64,000 nt of DNA from Homalodisca vitripennis (GCF_021130785.1 NC_060209.1:19491501-19555500); one strand, 5' to 3'; shown: positions 37,100-50,390, numbered from the stretch's first letter. Made by a program: numbers and translations. Notes: a model not told the origin generated them from the letters alone.

Positions 37100-37768
37100 G
37101 AGGCAGGAAAAATGCAATTACGCACGCAGGTGGCCAGCTTGTAGTGTGGGACTCCCCTAAAAACGGGTTTACCCACTAAAAAACCTCCTCTACTCTTTAG
37201 GATTCTAACCTGGGATTGTTTATCACATTACTTCAGGCTAGGCCTAAATTTGGCTTAAGCCCGTGGGGCTCGCTCCTTATCCAGCTGCTCGGTCAAGGGA
37301 TCTGGGCCACTTCGCGGTCCAGATCGGGTTTCTTTTCCAGGAGGATGTCCCGGACGAACTGTGTCAAACAATCCCAGTTCCCCTCATCCTCCGTTATCTT
37401 TTCGCAGACCATATCCACCGAAAAAACCCCGAGTTTCCTTAAGGTCTCTAGGCGGGGCCTTTCCCAACGCGAACAGCGGAAGAAGGTGTGTTCCGCGTCG
37501 TCGGGAACGCCCGGGCAGTAGGTGCAATCCGGTGAACCGGTCTTGCCCATCCGGTTCAGGTACGACTTGAAATAGCCGTGACCTGTCAGGAACTGCGTGA
37601 GGTAGTAGTCCACCTCGCCATGCCGCCTTTCGACCCAGGGTTGAACCTGCTCGATGAGTCGCGCAGTCCATCGTCCTCGGGTTTCGTGCTCCCACCTGTG
37701 TTGCCACTGCTGGAAGGTTTGGGCACGCTCTTCGGATCTTGCTGCGTCCTTGCCGATCTTATACATCC
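37100..37768 (-). mobile_element. 5'-truncated R1-type LINE, 3' end
   Basis: A sharply GC-rich island in AT-rich DNA. It carries the C-terminal coding region of an R1-clade element on the minus strand and probably its 3' UTR down to about 37,100. The 5' truncation is near 37,768, where composition drops back to AT-rich. No 28S rRNA sequence flanks it, so it is not an rDNA-resident R1. No A-tail or target-site duplication was identified, and the 3' boundary is approximate. Confidence 0.8.
37293..37766 (-). pseudogene. R1-type LINE ORF2 C-terminus with CCHC zinc knuckle
   Basis: An uninterrupted 157-codon frame to a TGA stop. It contains TRGRWTARLI (residues 29-38), WVERRHGEVDYYLTQFLTGH (44-63) and YFKSYLNR (65-72). 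A zinc-knuckle-like motif follows: Cys81, Cys84, His93, Cys98 (C-x2-C-x8-H-x4-C), with the family phrase DAEHTFFRC. This arrangement is typical of the C-terminal domain of R1-clade retrotransposons of insects, thought to help bind RNA or DNA during target-primed reverse transcription. RT and endonuclease are missing, so the piece is non-functional, but the intact frame suggests recent insertion or little time to decay. The initial ATG falls at the truncation and is not a real start. Other frames open across this region are shadows of its GC-rich codons. Confidence 0.9.
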
Positions 37769-37769
37769 A

Positions 37770-38688
37770 TGAGTAATAACAAACCCACGTATTTTAATTA
37801 TAATCGTGGTAACGATGAACTCGCTCACCTCTTTTAAAATTGCTTCAATGTAAGTTCCAGATGATGAATAGTTTAGTATACTCTAATACAAGGTGGGAGG
37901 ACACCTTACGACGCTTCACGTAACAGGTTTCGATGAAGTTGTTTGCAAAATTTCGAATCTATACATATTATGCTTCTTCAGATTTCGTGTGGTAAGATAG
38001 ATTATTATTTAGAAAATCACTGTACATTCCTTGGCAAACTTTGGTAAAATTATGTGACTCCTGACTCCGAATTCAAATTTTTTTACAAATTTAAAACAAT
38101 GACATACACTCTGTTATTCTTTCTTTTAAATCTTTCAACAAAAATTTTATATGTTACAATCTTACATCCATAAAAATAGATTAAAAATGTACATACAAAA
38201 TATAACCTTTGAAATGTAGCTTCTCTTAGTGCCGACTATAAAACCCACATAACAGACATTTTAATTTGTAACTACACATTAAAACATTTTTTTTGTACCT
38301 CGCATTATGTTATGGGTATTGCAGACACAACAAGTTGCTGATATATTTTGTAAAGCTCGGATTCTAGGAACCAATTACTGAAAAACATAAATCCTGTAGA
38401 AGTTTCGGTCTATTTGTACGCCATAATTCCTTCTTCGTTAATCTGATTTAAAATTATGGCAGTTTAATTACACTTAAGTGTTATATGTTTATTACAACAC
38501 AGTTTTACATATTCATAAAATATTATTATAAATAACAGATTAAATATTATACCATTATACAAATTTACTAAAACTAGTTCACTGAAAAAAGTATATTTTT
38601 CATAACCGTATGGGAAACAAGCACAGGCAATAATTTGTACAGAAGTGCATTTATGTAATATCAAGGGAGACAATCCATTACAAAAGAC
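37770..38688. other. AT-rich spacer
   Basis: No gene. On the minus strand near 37,985-37,930, CTGAAGAAGC, a TTCGAAA and ATCGAAACCTG resemble retroelement 3' tails, but too weakly to annotate. Confidence 0.45.
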
Positions 38689-38689
38689 C

Positions 38690-38830
38690 TGATGTTCCCA
38701 GAGAGCCAGGGCAAGGTGGACACAACACAATAGCTGTCAAGTTCCAGTGACTGATAAGGCTGCATGTTGCCATAGTTTCATTATCTACCTAGGGACAGTT
38801 CTACCAACCTTTATGCCTTTATGTGACAGC
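38690..38830 (+). repeat. Partial third copy of a segmental-duplication module
   Basis: CCCAGAGAGCCAGGGCAAG, then ACACAACACAATAGCTGT, GTGACTGATAAGGCTG and AGTTTCATTATCTACCTAGGGACAG correspond, with substitutions, to 42,005-42,110 in copy A and 51,115-51,225 in copy B. This shows the module is dispersed, not confined to the A/B pair. Confidence 0.65.
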
Positions 38831-39955
38831 TAATTGATTAACTGAACCAATATATCACAAAGGTATATTATACGTACCTCATCAAAACAGGATGACGTTA
38901 TTATGGAACTGCTATAATTTTCATAATATCAGAAATGACTGTTAATATAAATTATGCCGGAATAAAACTTTTTAAATAATATATTTATATTGAAATGGCA
39001 AATAAATAATTGTGGATTGTGGACAATACAGATTACAAGATTGAAGATGTAGAGGCCGCAATATATGCTTACAATATCTATTGTTACCAGGATCAATAAA
39101 ACGAGCAATAATATATAAGTTGTCATGTGACTAAGGTTACTTAATTTACAAGCTTTAGTAAAACTTACCACTCAGGGGGGCTGGTAAAAGTCCTCTTGTG
39201 CCTATCGTTTTATAAGATATATTGAGAATGAATTGGGCTATAATTGAGCAATAGAAATTCATTTCTACATAAGCAAGGTTAAGCACGTTTATGATGCGTG
39301 TCTGTCAATGGGATGTCCCCCAGGATGCTGTCAAGTCCAAGGCCACCGGACACCTCACTAGGGTTCCTGAAGGCAGCTGCCCCAAGGCGTTATGACAAGT
39401 TTTACTTCTTTTTGGTGATATTTAGGTCTACAAGTTTTTCGAAAGTTTTTGGCTCTATACTCAGCGAAGCCTGTTCCCTGACAAGTTTAAACGTGTTCAT
39501 ACCCTGAGTACTAGAGGACAGTACTGCTATTTCAGTACTTTAAATAAACCAAGACAACGAAGAATCAAATGGTCAGACAGGATTTAAAAAAAGACAGTCT
39601 GTCCTTTTACTTAAACTCTAAAACTAATGTTGCTTTTTCTTAGGGTCAACAAGTGGTTATTTAGTAATTTTGTCATCTCTGGGATTTTTATATCATATCA
39701 ATAGAACATATAAACAAATAGAACAACAAAATCAATTAGAACTATTCGTATGGCCTGGTATAGCTTCATTGTAACTCACGAAACATATTTGTTGCTTGTT
39801 GTTGACGATGCAAGGTTTGACAGGATAGCAGGATTTCGGACATTTGCCATCTTTATACCTACAAAAGGCTTATTACTCCAAGCAGCTTTTGGGTATGTTT
39901 TAACCCCTTTCTTTTCATTTTTTCTTCATTCTATTATTTTTGTATGTACTACTAC
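38831..39955. other. Stretch without recognisable genes
   Basis: A less AT-rich block at 39,300-39,510 is open in several frames (69 codons plus strand) but carries no motif I recognise; the minus strand there has a short frame of similar quality. It may be a decayed transposon piece. Confidence 0.4.
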
Positions 39956-39959
39956 CCTC

Positions 39960-40062
39960 CCCACCTAAGGAAGAGGATACATTACATTCCTCGAAACGTT
40001 GTGTTATACCGTTTGTTAATATAATGATAGCAAGCGTCCTAAAACCTGTTATCCTGGCAAAA
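39960..40062 (+). repeat. Retroelement 3'-tail-like motif
   Basis: GGAAGAGGATACATTACATTCCTCGAAACG followed by TTGTGTTATACCGTTTGTTA, where AGGAA/TTCCT forms a hairpin just before GAAACG. The second part recurs at 50,704-50,735 (GGAAACGTTGTATTATACC). Hairpin-GAAACG-GTTGTGTTATAC phrases are typical of the 3' regions of some Penelope-like elements and LINEs. No protein was identified upstream with confidence. Confidence 0.4.
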
Positions 40063-40074
40063 CTTCTACATTCA

Positions 40075-40910
40075 CATTTTTAATAACTAACCATTGGCAT
40101 AGTTTATCATAAGGATTCATAATGATACCAGACATTGATGGTTTACAGACAGAAACAATATATGTGGTTACTAGTAATATGTGGAAATGTACGTATATAT
40201 TAATGTTCACATTGTAACTCATTAGAAATAACTTAACTAGATACTTTACCCACAGAAACAATATATGTGGTTACTAATAATATATGGAGCCTATCGTATG
40301 GATAAGCACTAACATTGTAATTCAAGAGACAATAATTCTACCTCCCTATATTGAATAACTAATCATTGACATAATACAACACAAGAATTGTTAATGATCC
40401 CAGACATGGATGGTTTACAGACAGAAAGTAATGTATGTGGTTACTAATAATATATGGAACTTATCGTATGGATAAGCGCTAACATTGTAATTCAAGGGAC
40501 AATAATTCTACCTCCCTATATTGAATAACTAATCACTGACATAATACAACACAAGAATTGTTAATGATCCCAGACATGGATGGTTTACAGACAGAAAGTA
40601 ATGTATGTGGTTACTAATAATATATGGAACTTATCGTATGGATAAGCGCTAACATTGTAATTCAAGGGACAATAATTCTACCTCCCTATATTGAATAACT
40701 AATCACTGACATAATACATCACAAGAAGTGTTAACGATCCCAGATATGGATGGTTTACAGACAGAATACAATATATGTGGTTACTAGTAAGATATGCAAC
40801 TGTTCGTATGGCTTAGCGATGACATCGTAAATCACAAGTGGGAACTGATATATTCATATGTTGAATAAATAATCTGTGACGTATTACATCATATTGTGTG
40901 TATAATGCAC
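40075..40910 (+). repeat. 170-bp satellite array, about 4.5 units
   Basis: The phrase GATGGTTTACAGACAGAA starts at 40,137, 40,409, 40,579 and 40,749; the last three are exactly 170 bp apart. The 272-bp gap after the first holds an extra partial unit beginning at CAGAAACAATATATGTGG. The central units are almost identical (one differs by CATTGAC versus CACTGAC), while the edge units at 40,080-40,250 and 40,790-40,910 are degraded. Near-identical centre and decayed edges are what unequal crossing-over produces. No coding potential. Confidence 0.92.
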
Positions 40911-41688
40911 CCACAGACATATGTACATAAACTGTATATAACAATATCTGTAGCTCGAGGTCACATGCAGAATTCACAGATAAAGCTTATCGATATATCG
41001 ATGATACTCAATTCTTATTATGCACTGAATACAATGCTACTGCCTTATTATTATTACATCTCTCATGAAATACGCTTAAAGCGTACTTAATAGTTTAAAA
41101 GACGGTAAAATGCATATCAAAGTGCAATGTTATTGTCAGAGAGAAACGTACATACTTGTGGCATACGCCTCACTGACCTAAACCATCCAACAAACATCTA
41201 AACTTTCTACAGAGAAAAAACAGACTCTGTGAAAGATAAATAGTTTACAGTCTGGAAACCGGAAGAAGGCAATTTTCATCTTGATTCTTATGAGAAATCT
41301 TTTTGCTTATAGAATTCTAATTGACTCTTGGATCTCCGGCTAGTAACAGATAGAATTCCAGAAGTGAATTCAAATTCGTTGTTATCGCGACAATATGACA
41401 GATGCTTAAAGGTTATTGACAACTTCAGAGTCACACAAGAGTGTCTCAACTAAGGCAGTAGCATATAATATAAATAAAATATTTGAAATATGCAGTGGTA
41501 TATTCTATTAAGAATCGTTTCTAAAGTGTTACAATGTAAAGGAGATTATACTGCTGTTTTATGTTACAAAATGTAACACTCTGCACATACGTCAATATTA
41601 TTTTTTATGTCCTAAGTTAGATGTAACAATAGTAGTACGGCATTTAGTGTTACAAACGTTTAAAATCTTTAAATCCTAAAATAACTGG
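40911..41688. other. AT-rich spacer before the segmental duplication
   Basis: Nothing recognisable beyond a short ATCGATATATCGAT palindrome near 40,989. Confidence 0.55.
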
Positions 41689-44600
41689 AAAATTTTTAGG
41701 AATTAGTATAGTATCTGTTATTTAGATATTGTATTAGACCAATAATTGTAAGCTAAGTTTAAAATATAATACAACATTACTCTTAAGGGTTCAAAGACAT
41801 AAAAATGAAAACGAGGTTATGTACTTTGTAGTTTTTATATCCACATAGGGTTAGGGTGGTGTAATTATTACAATATATGCATTAAATTTAGAGCGAGAGT
41901 GGCATCCAATATCTTAAGGACCATTACATTTTAGGTGGCAATATTGCCATCATCGTGTGCTGTACGATTAATCACACAACCTATCCATCACAGGAGTACC
42001 TCACGTGTCCAGAGAGACAAGGGCTTGCAGACACACAATAGCTGTTAGTTACCTGTGACAGATAGGGCTGTTTAATTACTTAGTCACTATTTAATTAACT
42101 ACCAGGGAGCAGTGCTGCTATCTTTATCTCCGGCTCACCTTTCTTTTATCGCAGCTTCTGGTATCTGACGTTGTTCCAGACTTAACTCCTAGAATCTATA
42201 GCTATGTTCGTCTGAAGAAATTATCAGACACCTATAAAAACTGGTAGTCTTATAGTCTCATCAGATAAAAAATTGAGTGCACTTCGATATTACAGACACG
42301 ATCTCTGAGCACGGTGGAACAACCGAGTTTTCTAAACACAACGTAACTAGGATAAGATGGTAGACGCTCAAAACGAAACATTTACGTAGTTTCGACATTA
42401 GATCTTTTTGTGTTTTTTGTCGTCGACTTTCTTTGGATCTCTTCAGACAAACACGACTTCAGATTCTAAGAGTCATGTCTGAGACAGTGTCAGATACTAG
42501 ACGCTGCCATAAAAGGGAGATGAACTGGATATCATATGAAGATTGAAATATTCTATAGACTTAACATTTATATGCAGCCTTTATAGTTTTATACGATTTA
42601 CTCTCTCCCAATCAAGAATAGCTGACAGATAAATATTTCAATCTTTCAAAGTTTAAATATATCTAACCGTATTTGTCACAATTAAGCAGTTCATTGTTAA
42701 TCTGGTTTATCTAATTTGGTTTATGTTATCCAACGTGAAGAACCACACAGTAGAAGTTCTTAGCTTTCTTAATTGAATCATTTATGACATAATATGGTGA
42801 GATGGAGTAAAAAATAGACGCAATGTCTTTCCACGATTTTATATACTAATAATGGCTTGAACAAATTTGTATCGATTTCAAAATAAAATAAACGCGCAAT
42901 ATATTAGCCTATCTTATCCTTGGTATAATAATAATTTAAATAATCAACCGAACTTGTTTAACTTCACACGATTAACCACACCTGCATGTAGTGTATTAAT
43001 ACTCTTATGAATAAAGCCAGTTACAGCATACTAAGATGTCCTATGTGTACCAGAGGAATAATATATCTTCATTTAGGAAACAAACTACTTACGTAGCGTT
43101 ATAAAAATACACACAGATCAAGTAAAGAACTAAAACACAAAGCTTGGACTACTATACAGTTAGAGTACCATTAGCTGATTGGACATCATTCATGGCTTCC
43201 TCGTATACGACTGTGATAACGTTCCTATTTTTGAGGTATCAGGAACACGATCAGTACATTCTCTAATAGGTTCATAACATACATAGCTATGATCGTGGAT
43301 TTCGATCGTTATCGTTCCACATCGGGCTAAGATCGCAATTGCTGTTCATGTATTTACATTAAATTCGTTAAAATATAATTTCATTACTTATGTATTTTAA
43401 GTTCACTAATAAAATAAATAATAATTAAAACTAGTTTAACAAAACTGTAATTAACATAAAAACGTGTGCATAGCAATTTAAAAAGTAAATTTCATTAAAT
43501 TAATTAAATGAGTTTAATATGAGGCTAAAACACAAATAACAAGCAAACTAACAGGTTTTAATAATTTTACAGCTTATTTTAATCTTGATCAGTTGAAATA
43601 GGCGTACTTTTATGTCTGAACAGGTCATCTGGAAGTAAAATTAGTTTTGTCGCGAATATTCTGAAATGGTCAAGTCTAAGGGATATCACGAAGGAACACG
43701 TGTAATAATGTAACATTTAAAATTAAAAAAAAGTCCCATCACAATGAACTACATATATACCTTATCCTACCATTTTATATCAAAGGTTATGTTTCCTTTA
43801 TTAAATGGATAACTTAGTATGTATTCGAATTATAACTAAAGGGATTAACATGGTTCAATAAAATAAAACTTATATTATTATTAAATATACATTTCATATC
43901 CTTTAGTCATGTACATACCACTCAACAGTTATATCCCTGTGTTAATTGAATACAGGTAAATGTAATTGGAAACAAATTCTACCAACATAAATTGCAACAC
44001 AGCACTCACGCTGGATTTCATACTAAAATATAAATTAAAGGAAGGACACAACTAAATAAAAACTAAACACTCGTATGAAAAAGTTGATAAAAGTAGAGAT
44101 AGCAGCAGCCATAACTCTTTAACACCACTTCGTCGGATAAGGATAATAACAGGCTCAGCGTGGTAACTTGATGACGGCTCTCTGTGTATTGTTAAACTGT
44201 GTTTATCCTCCTTTGTCTGTGAGAGCTTCACGCGTCTTACTTCTCTAATCCTGTAAATGTAATTTCTTTATCCAATTATCCTTTCTGTCAGGATACATGG
44301 CACTAATTAGCTCTCTTAGCTGAGTTCGTTTATTAGATTTTTGACAAATTTGGATATATTAAATATATTGCAGATTTTAAATGAGACAATGCACCTCTAA
44401 TGATTTATGCAATTTAAAGTAGAGTTAATTCCTCATAAGTATTCATATTATAAGGAATATAAGAATTCTCTAAAATGTAATTAGTCATAATAACACATTT
44501 TTGTGTAAATTCTCCGATCAAAGTGGAATTTTAAAGCAATGCGGGTTGGTATTTTGCCCCCAAGTCAATAGATTTAAAATCCGATTGTGATATGTTAAAT

Positions 44601-46230
44601 AAATAGCTCTTGAGCAATGCACCAAAATATATACACTTCCGATGAAAGAAATTTTTATTTATATACCTTATACTGAACTAAAAGGTTAAAAATTCAAATA
44701 GTCAAACAGACACAGGGAAAGTGGTTTTAGCACATTTGAAATGTTAGTAGTAACTTTATATTTACTACTAAGTTTCAGTAAGTATTTATACGGCTGGTTT
44801 TTTATTTTCTAACCAGTTCTTTTTCCGTTCTACACAAATCTACAAAGTGTTTCACTAACGTATGCAAAGTTTACCACCGACCTCTATTCATTCATAGATT
44901 AGATTTGGTTAATCAATCTAGTTTGACCTGTGGCTTTATGAACCATCTTCTATGAACAATATTTTATTAAGGCAAACTAAGTTGTCCTAGGCCAATTCAA
45001 GAAATAGTTAGTTCTGTCATATAAAATTTGGATTTAGTAACACAAACATCACTTTTTTCCCAAATTCCTAAAAAAATATATCTTGTGCATAAATATCTTT
45101 TTATTTTGACATTAAAGCAAAGTGTACTATTTTTCAAACGTATTTCTATTAAAAACTGTTTTATATAGAAATGAGAAACTAAATGATTTGTTAAAATATT
45201 TTTGAGTTTACATTACAATTATTATTATTCTAAAGTGTAAAATAAAAATTAGATTAAAAAGTGTAGTGTATATAAGTTTTGAGCGTTTATTGGTATTATT
45301 GGAAATGATTTTCATGTGAAAATAAGATTTCACCTTCTAAAACAAACCTAATTATTAAGTAAGTAAGTAATAAACCTACCAAACTACTGATTGAGTTAAT
45401 TTAGACCATAGAGATAAGATGATGTTGAATTTCCATTTATTTGAATAATGATGACAATAAATTACAAATTCTAAAATTACTAGCGAGGCAAAACATTATA
45501 ATTTATTTCTTTTCATGTTATGAAGGCTACATAATGAACCAAAATACCTTTTTGACTACAATTAGCTCAACTTCTTAAATTCAAGCATTTACTTTATTGC
45601 TGCATTTAAACGTTACCTTTCATTACGTAAGTATAATTTTAGTGATCTAAAATGTGATACTTTAATTCAATTTATTTTGTAATACTATTTTATCATGGAT
45701 TAATATATTTACCTGAAAAATGTTTTTTAACTGAGAATAGTTTAAATTAAAAATACAGTTAAATTCTTATTTTTAAAATGTCCTTTAAATGTCTGAGTAA
45801 CAATGCTCTATTTTGTCTTTTGTAACTAACCTTACTTCTAGTAGCCAAAATATTTGAACATTCTGAACTTTTAATCAGAAAAGAACACATTTTAACGTTT
45901 TAATAGTCAGAGAAAGACTGTTCTGAAATTGTGTTTATTTGGATTTTGTAAAATCTGAATTGCCACCACAATGCATTATTAGTCTTCCTCTCGCACTCAC
46001 TGTTTTGTTAAATTACAAGAATGCATGAAAGAGATTTATCTCAACATATTTAAAAGTATACTTGTTGAAAGTAACTCAGAAAAAAATTATGTTATGGACA
46101 ATCTTAACTGGTAAGAAATAGCAAATAGACAATGAGTGTATTTTTTAAAAATTTAATTTAAAACAAATGTGGGTTTTTATTTTAGTATGGAAGGACATGC
46201 ACAAAGTGAAGATACTACAGGCACACACGA

Positions 46231-46440
46231 CAGGATAACTGACGAAATAAACTTGTCCTAATTAAGTCTCAATTAGAAACACTAGATTTGTTAATTAACT
46301 TCACTCATGTTAAAGTTGTGAGCTGCCGCAGATTTAATTCTTTCCATCGAGCATGGAATTCAAAGTAAGGGGGGCATAATTTAACTTTCGCGTTAGATAT
46401 AACATATACACAGTGAGGTTATTTCTACACAAGGCAGGGT
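46231..46440 (+). repeat. Single-copy ancestor-like unit of the 207-bp array
   Basis: This segment is equivalent to one unit of the 55.86-57.36 kb array (GAGCTGCCGCAGATTTAATT, GCATGGAAT-CAAAGTAAGG, CGCGTTAGATA-AACAT). It is bounded by an imperfect direct repeat, GGATAACTGACG-AATAAACT at 46,233 and GGGTGACTGACATAATTAAA at 46,437, about 204 bp apart. Here it occurs once. Confidence 0.85.
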
Positions 46441-49400
46441 GACTGACATAATTAAATTGCTACTACTAAGCAAGTAAGTTTTGATAGGGGCTTGCAACTC
46501 TACATTTGGAAATTCACTTTAATTACCGTTATGACCTGCCATAAAACTAATTACTCTATCAACCGTCGCAAACTAAGTAATGAAGGAAATAATTTAAACA
46601 CGACTCATACTTTACTTAGTGAAAATGCCAAAACATAAGAGAGAATAATTGATAGAGGCTAATTACTTTGCCACTGTTAAGCATGATTTATAGCTTCTCT
46701 TAAAAATACAAGAATGTAAATTAATTTAATTGTATTATACAGTTTTGTGTTATTTTTTTAATTTAGTAGCAGCTTGTACAACATTATAATTCTTGAATTT
46801 TTATCGTAACGAATTATTTAAATCAATTGCAACACTTTAAGAGTTCATTAAAGTATTAAAATTAATCAATAATTTGGAAAAACTTGTACAGAATCCAATA
46901 GATTTCATAAACCAACGGCTGAAAACCAATATGTTTTTCGACGTCTTGAGAAAGAGAAAAAAGATTTAAAAATAGCTAATAAATTATTTAGAAATTAAAT
47001 TATATTGTGTACTTTGTTCCAGTACATGCAATACCTAAATAACTGACTGTAATATAGGTTTAACACTATTTGTGGTTACCTTATAACTTGCTGCTAGCAG
47101 CTGCTTCAAGTGCAGGGCCAAATTCATTTATCCAAGCGTGTCAGAAGTTAAAAAACTATTGTGAAGTTATGGTAAAATAATGTTTGGATTTAAGCCCCGA
47201 ACAATTCTGCCAAATGCGGAGTTGCTGGATGAATTTCTGGAAGTGAAGGCATTAAACTAGAGTGAGAACATCACATAAAGTATGACATAAATATTAAATA
47301 TGATACACGAATATATCTATGGATAAATAAAAAAAATCAATAACTTGAATCAAAGTAGTCGTACGTGTGGTGAAAATAGTGCAAAAATTTCGAAGTGGGA
47401 AAACATCGATTATGAAAAAACTTAATAAGCAGTTAAATTTTGGTGAAAATTCATTGTGCAATCATGCCTAAAGAATAGAATAAATAAATAAAATGTAGAA
47501 TTGGAAATACACTTTTCGAAGTGGGAAGAAATACATATTTAAAGGAAGATGAAATGCCAGATTTCGAAATGTACATAGTACGAAAATAAAAGTTTAAAAA
47601 AAGTGTTATAAAAGTTTATACATATTGTGTTATACATACATTAAAGGCTTTGTAAAAAGTAAGAAAGCAGATAAAATTAGATAAAAATATGACTTCGACA
47701 CGTTTCTTCCAATAAAGAGTACGAATGAACTTACATTTTATTCGTGGGTCGACATAATGCTTCCAGTGTTCTTTAGAATATTGCCTAAGAGACTTAATAT
47801 TTAATTAAACTTTAAAATTGTCTTCCTTTAAACTTTAGCGTCGACTCACATACCACGTCGGCATTCTCTATTTGACACTGATGTTATACTCACAATAAGG
47901 AAGAAAGGGTCAAAGTAGAATGGAATAAGAATGCAATCTACTCCAACTCGCCTAAAACAAAGTAGCGATGGGATAGCAACTTATCGAGACAACTTATAAT
48001 CAGGGGCAATGTAGTCTCGTCTGAAGAACACCACCACGACTTATATCCGTTTCAATCTGGAAAAAAAACATCACTGCTGATTAATTTATTATTTACAAAC
48101 TTTATAATTACATCTAAAATAGATGTCTCGCACGAGATTGCTCATTTATAATACGAAAAATGTCAATTTTACTTATGAATGGGCGCGCGATCTCGTTCTC
48201 GGTAGGGAATGTTCGACTACAAAGTTGAAGAGAGAAAATATTACTAAGCGTGCAAACTAAGTTTTCACTCCGCCAAGAATTTAGTTCCAAGAACGTGACA
48301 ATAATAAAACTAACCAGTAATGAGTAACCAGGTTAGGACATAATATATATTATACATAATGTAACTAAATAACGGGATACATGTTAACAAGAAATAATAC
48401 ATGTTCTGCAACTTCTAAGCCCTTCCAGCGTCACACTTCAAGAAACATTTTTTGGAGGGAAGAGAAGCCATTTTATGAGTGTGAAGGTTTGCAAATTCTA
48501 GAAGCAAGTCTCTGAACCTGTACATGTGTGAGCTCATTTTTGAATTGTGTAGGCAAGTTAACAGGCAGTGTGAGGACATCATCCTAAATCTCGCTAAGTT
48601 AAAAATAGACACCTCTAAAGTATAACTTTAAATACTGTCTTGAAAATAATTTCAACACATTGAACATGAATTTAAATATACTACTTTAATAATGTCATGA
48701 ACGATAATTTGAATGATTCTTTGGGGGTAACTCAAATCAACACGAAACTTTTAGGGTTATGTTTCAGAAAAGAAGATTGTCAGACAAAAATAACTACTAA
48801 AGGCAACCTGCCGCTTATCTCCGAATATGTTGGTCTGTAACATTGAAATACCCTAGAATATACCAAAAAGTCTTGTGAAAAGTTGTTGTGATAAAAGAAA
48901 TCCTACGTGGCCTTTCAAATGGACCACCAATCAACTCGAAATGTTCCAGTTAACGTGAGTGTGGTGAGTGGTACGTGATTATTAATGTGGTTAAGTGCTC
49001 GCTGATGGTTTACAACAAAGTTCGAACAAAAATAAGTAGGGTTTACTTGATGCATATTATACGAATATCTTTAAATAACTTAAAACACAATTTGGAACAA
49101 AGATTTTTACTGATCTCAACCAAAGTACAGTATTTCACTCACAGGACAAAGAGTTAAGAAAAAAACAAGATATTAGTTAGCTCTTTTGACAATTCCCCAA
49201 GTATTATACGCATTAAAAGTGAAGATTTCCTAAATATAAGTATATAAATGAAATCTGTAAAATAAACAAATCGATTAATAGAGATGACAAAATAAGTAAT
49301 TTTATTTCACGAAAGGTCTGGACTACTGCGGAATAGGGATGTTGGAGTGGGTGGAGGTTCTTTAATGTTAAAGGCTGTTGCTGCCCTAAAAATGAGCTCA

Positions 49401-49902
49401 CAATCAGTCGCAGCTGTTGAATGACTTGAAGCAAAGGTATCGTGAACAGATTATTCACGGTCTGTAATAAGTTTCGTTGCGAGGTTATGTTCGGCTCATT
49501 TGAGATTTACTTATCTATGTCCAGTTTCCAGTCCCTTTACAGTGTACAGTCAGAGCAATACATTCCATTTCAAATCGGTTTGGTCGAAAGATTTTAAAAC
49601 TAAACGAACATGTAACGTCTAATCTTCTCGTTACCAGAAGTTAACATACCCAAAGTCCTTGACTGCGATGTGGTAAAAGTCAGTAATTTCCAAATTACGG
49701 TAACGCTCAGGGTTCAAGCTTGCCACCTGTGTCACGCTTTCACCAGGAACGCGTGTGTTTACAAGTACCTCATTACACCAAGTACAGCGCTGCTTTTTAC
49801 ACTAAGTGACCTGAAAGCTAGAAAGTGACTTTTAGCTCAGGATCCGTAAGGGAGTTAACATGACCTCTAACTTTAGCGTGAAAAGGAAAATTAATTCTAA
49901 TA

Positions 49903-50330
49903 ACATTATAAATGCGAAAGTGTCTTTGTTGTTTGTTGAAGTTTAACATGTAAACTATTCAACTGATTGTATTAAATATTATATGGACACCATTAACATC
50001 CTTTATTAAGATATAGCCCTATTAGTATTTCGAAAACCCCTCCGAGTTAAGCTCCACCGGTCTCTAAGTTAGCGGAAATTCCATCTTAGTATATAAAGTT
50101 GCATTACAATAAACAAATATTATTAATTAAAAGAGCCTGTTAAATTTAGCCAACTGTTCTGTATAATCATTTTCATTGTACAGAAAACTCATATATTAAA
50201 TAAGGTTAACTACTATTAAGAAGTAGTTTACATTTACAGTATAAAAACTTAGGGTAAACCGTATAGTAACACTTCTTATCTAAACCTTTTCTAGAACCCT
50301 GTTACGAACGGAGTAAGAAAATACCCAGAT
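49903..50330 (+). mobile_element. Helitron-like repeat in duplication copy A
   Basis: Starts with ACATTATAAATGCGAAAGTG and is homologous to 13,796 onward and to 60,911-61,290 (CTATTAGTATTTCGAAA, CGGTCTCTAAGTTAGCGGAA, CCATCTTAGTAT, AGAGCCTGTTAAAT). It lies at the same relative place in copy B, so insertion preceded the duplication. The 3' end is approximate. Confidence 0.6.
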
Positions 50331-50390
50331 AATAAAATGGAAAGTTTGCAGTAAAAATATACTTTATTCTGTACATTTTAGCACACATTA

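Larger units (their letters stand above)
41690..50390 (+). repeat. Tandem segmental duplication, copy A (about 8.7 kb)
   Basis: Direct, same-order matches to copy B run through the whole interval, with substitutions and indels. Anchors (A/B): ATTAGTATAGTATCTGTTAT 41,702/50,817; CTCACGTGTCCAGAGAGACA 42,000/51,108; AAGAATAGCTGACA 42,614/52,027; CTTCCGATGAAAGAA 44,636/54,267; AATTCAAATAGTCAAACAG 44,691/54,730; AGCTGCCGCAGATTTAATT 46,320/55,953; CTTCTA--CCCTTCCAGCG 48,412/59,507; GGAACGCGTGTGT 49,746/60,767. A-specific segments include about 42,130-42,530, 43,290-43,830 and 43,870-44,060. No host gene is recognised inside. Confidence 0.88.

Noticed and set aside
37361..37828. Several overlapping open frames on both strands
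   Set aside because: Shadows of the GC-rich R1-type ORF; only the 157-codon minus frame has family motifs.
39298..39507. 69-codon frame in a GC-richer block as a host exon
   Set aside because: No recognisable domain on either strand and no convincing splice sites.
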